Below, piece by piece: positions 7,375 to 8,917 of a stretch of DNA of 8,917 nucleotides; position 1 is the first letter of the stretch, and each line of letters starts with the position of its first letter. Source of the stretch: an uncultured Bacteroidales bacterium (GTDB lineage: Bacteria; Bacteroidota; Bacteroidia; Bacteroidales; UBA932). A program made the translations under genes and the position numbers. The stretch covers positions 1 through 8,917 of the forward strand of contig CAMNNS010000058.1 in NCBI GenBank assembly GCA_946545765.1. The letters are read 5' to 3'. A model generated the notes under the pieces. It ran no database searches. It had not been told where the DNA came from and was given only the letters and a program-made list of their open reading frames with translations.

Positions 7375-7388
7375 ATTTAAAACTTATC

Positions 7389-8204
7389 ATGGTGAATAAT
7401 AAGAGAGAACAAGAACTCGCTGCTTTTAACAAACTTCTTGATATTATGGATACTTTGAGAGAGAAGTGCCCGTGGGATAATAAGCAAACTATGGAATCTT
7501 TACGCCCTCAAACTATTGAAGAAACTTTTGAGCTCAGCGATGCTATTCTTAAAAATGATTTGCAGAATGTCTGTAAAGAATTGGGAGATCTACTTTTACA
7601 TATTGTGTTTTATGCAAAGATAGGAAAAGAAATAGGTAAATTTAATATCGCAGATATTTGCAATAACCTGTGCGACAAATTAATATACAGACATCCACAT
7701 ATCTACGGTAAAATAAAAGTTAAGGACGAAAAAGAGGTAATAAATAATTGGGAACAGTTAAAAACTATTGAGAAAGGAGGAAATAAAACTGTTCTAAGTG
7801 GGGTACCAGAATCTCTACCAAGTATGATAAAAGCATATAGAATACAAGATAAGGCGAGAGCTGTTGGATTTGATTGGAAGAGGAAAGAGGATGTATGGGA
7901 TAAAGTTTACGAAGAAGTTGGCGAGCTAAAAGAAGCATTACAAAATTATAATAACTCTAATTCTGACACAAATAAAAAACGAGCCGAAAATGAGTTAGGT
8001 GATTTTATATTTTCTGTAATTAATGCTGGTCGTCTGTACGATTTAAATCCAGACACAGCTCTTGAATCTACATGTTCAAAATTCAGAAGAAGATTTGATT
8101 ATTTAGAAGCACAAACTCTTAAACAGGGGAAAAAAATAAAAGATTTGACATTAGAAGAGATGAATAGATTGTGGGATGAGATAAAAGAGTCTGAAAACGA
8201 ATAA
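7389..8204 (+). CDS. mazG: MazG, nucleoside triphosphate pyrophosphohydrolase
   Basis: MazG hydrolyses NTPs and dNTPs to the monophosphate and pyrophosphate in the cytoplasm, a house-cleaning role against aberrant nucleotides that also affects (p)ppGpp levels in E. coli. The 271 residues hold two MazG domains. The first has CPWD (27-30), metal-binding Glu44, 45 and 48 in EETFE, and ELGD (64-67), followed by YRHPHIYG (100-107). The second has EEVGE (175-179) and ELGD (202-205), with a short Asn/Ser-rich insertion (186-195) between them. The ATG at 7389 was chosen because earlier in-frame codons run through the terminator and tRNA, and because MVNNKREQELAAFNKLL starts where the family starts. 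No Shine-Dalgarno sequence and no promoter are visible in the 14 bp after the terminator. One base separates its TAA from tcdA. Confidence 0.96.
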   Translation: MVNNKREQELAAFNKLLDIMDTLREKCPWDNKQTMESLRPQTIEETFELSDAILKNDLQNVCKELGDLLLHIVFYAKIGKEIGKFNIADICNNLCDKLIYRHPHIYGKIKVKDEKEVINNWEQLKTIEKGGNKTVLSGVPESLPSMIKAYRIQDKARAVGFDWKRKEDVWDKVYEEVGELKEALQNYNNSNSDTNKKRAENELGDFIFSVINAGRLYDLNPDTALESTCSKFRRRFDYLEAQTLKQGKKIKDLTLEEMNRLWDEIKESENE

Positions 8205-8205
8205 T

Positions 8206-8917
8206 ATGATAGAAAACAGTAATATAGAGAATTGGGAAGAAAGAACTCTATTACAAGTTGGAGAAGCAGGTCTGAAGAGACTCCATAACGCAAAGGTTGC
8301 TATTATAGGATTGGGTGGTGTAGGAGCATTTGCTGCAGAAATGATGTGTAGAGCTGGGATAAGAAGCTTTGTAATTGCAGATGCAGACACTTATAACGAA
8401 ACTAATAAAAATCGCCAATTAGGGGCATTGAATTCTACTATAGGGAGAAAAAAAACTGAAATTATTTCTTTAAGAATGAAAGACATCAATCCCAAAATTG
8501 ATATTACTATAATAGAAGAATATATAACTCAAGATAATATAGATGCACTATTATCAAACAAACCTATAGACTTTTTAGTTGATGCCATAGATACATTATC
8601 TCCAAAAATCTCTTTAATAAAATATTGTATTTTAAAAAAAATTCCCGTTGTATCATCTATGGGTGCAGGTGCAAAATATGATGCCACTAAAGTAAGGATT
8701 TCTGATATAGAGAAATCTTATAACTGTCCATTAGCCTATATGCTACGCAAAAGGTTGAGAAAGGAGGGGATACATAGTGGATTTAAAGTTGTCTTCTCAG
8801 AAGAATTACCAGATAAAAAAGCAATTATACCATTCCAAGAGAGAAATAAAAAAAGCAGGACAGGAACACTATCATATCTTCCGGCTGTATTCGGCTGTAT
8901 CTGTGCACAAGCCACTA
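8206..8917 (+). CDS. tcdA: TcdA, tRNA threonylcarbamoyladenosine dehydratase (3' end outside window)
   Basis: TcdA (CsdL in E. coli) is an E1/ThiF-like enzyme that uses ATP to cyclise t6A at position 37 of ANN-decoding tRNAs to ct6A. The first 237 residues are present; the frame is open to the right edge. Marks are the N-terminal ERTLLQVGEAGLKRL (12-26), the nucleotide-binding loop GLGGVG (35-40), DADTYNETNKNRQ (59-71) with the Asn-x-Asn-Arg-Gln signature, DAIDT (126-130), SMGAGAKYD (151-159) and CPLAYMLRKRLR (174-185). The CPLA/KLR region and the absence of a ubiquitin-like protein partner nearby favour TcdA over ThiF or MoeB. It starts at an ATG one base after the mazG stop, so the two are almost surely co-transcribed and perhaps translationally coupled. 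The substrate tRNAs do not include the tRNA-Asp upstream, whose anticodon ends in C. Confidence 0.94.
   Translation, partial: MIENSNIENWEERTLLQVGEAGLKRLHNAKVAIIGLGGVGAFAAEMMCRAGIRSFVIADADTYNETNKNRQLGALNSTIGRKKTEIISLRMKDINPKIDITIIEEYITQDNIDALLSNKPIDFLVDAIDTLSPKISLIKYCILKKIPVVSSMGAGAKYDATKVRISDIEKSYNCPLAYMLRKRLRKEGIHSGFKVVFSEELPDKKAIIPFQERNKKSRTGTLSYLPAVFGCICAQAT

Noticed and set aside
7314..7388. Earlier in-frame start for mazG inside tRNA-Asp
   Set aside because: It would translate half of the tRNA and the terminator; the extra 25 residues do not look like the family, and the ATG at 7389 fits the usual MazG N-terminus.
8099..8390. Two overlapping minus-strand open frames
   Set aside because: They lie opposite the conserved mazG end and tcdA start, have no recognisable domain and are shadows of those genes.
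1..8917. Defence island, mobile element, CRISPR or toxin-antitoxin system
   Set aside because: Every gene but two belongs to a known housekeeping family, no transposase, integrase or repeat array is present, and the tRNA-Asp 3' end is followed by a terminator rather than by an integrated element.

Overview
This AT-rich window looks like chromosomal DNA of a member of the Bacteroidota, most probably Bacteroidales. Three things point that way. The protein sequences resemble that phylum (UvrB with QTAGRAARN, a UvrA of the MQFMADV type, an RF1 with GGQGVN followed by TTYSA). The starts of the genes lack a clear Shine-Dalgarno sequence. Three intergenic sites match the Bacteroidota promoter pattern TTTG / TAnnTTTG with 19-21 nt spacers. 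The genus cannot be read from this sequence alone.

Layout, left to right. (1) The 3' half of uvrB, plus strand, entering from the left edge. (2) A short convergent gap with a 10-bp perfect hairpin, probably the terminator of the leftward operon. (3) A leftward set prfA - uvrA - secreted EEP-family hydrolase, with gaps of 15 and 2 nt, which reads as one operon with a promoter just upstream of prfA. (4) A further leftward gene, a YghO-like GNAT-fold protein, with its own promoter. (5) A divergent intergenic region of about 180 bp with two back-to-back promoters. (6) tRNA-Asp(GTC), an intrinsic terminator, then mazG and tcdA in tight succession; tcdA runs off the right edge. No stretch longer than 300 bases lacks a gene.

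Functionally the window is housekeeping. UvrA and UvrB are the damage-recognition part of nucleotide excision repair. RF1 ends translation at UAA/UAG. MazG removes non-canonical or excess NTPs. TcdA makes cyclic t6A in tRNAs. tRNA-Asp supplies translation. The exported EEP hydrolase and the YghO-like protein have no assigned substrate. I found no mobile element, CRISPR array, toxin-antitoxin pair, phage gene or defence locus, and no convincing undescribed system. The points worth a second look are modest: an exported hydrolase coupled to uvrA, uvrA and uvrB lying face to face, a UvrA with a degenerate first zinc module, and a mazG-tcdA operon apparently placed behind the tRNA-Asp terminator with no promoter of its own.
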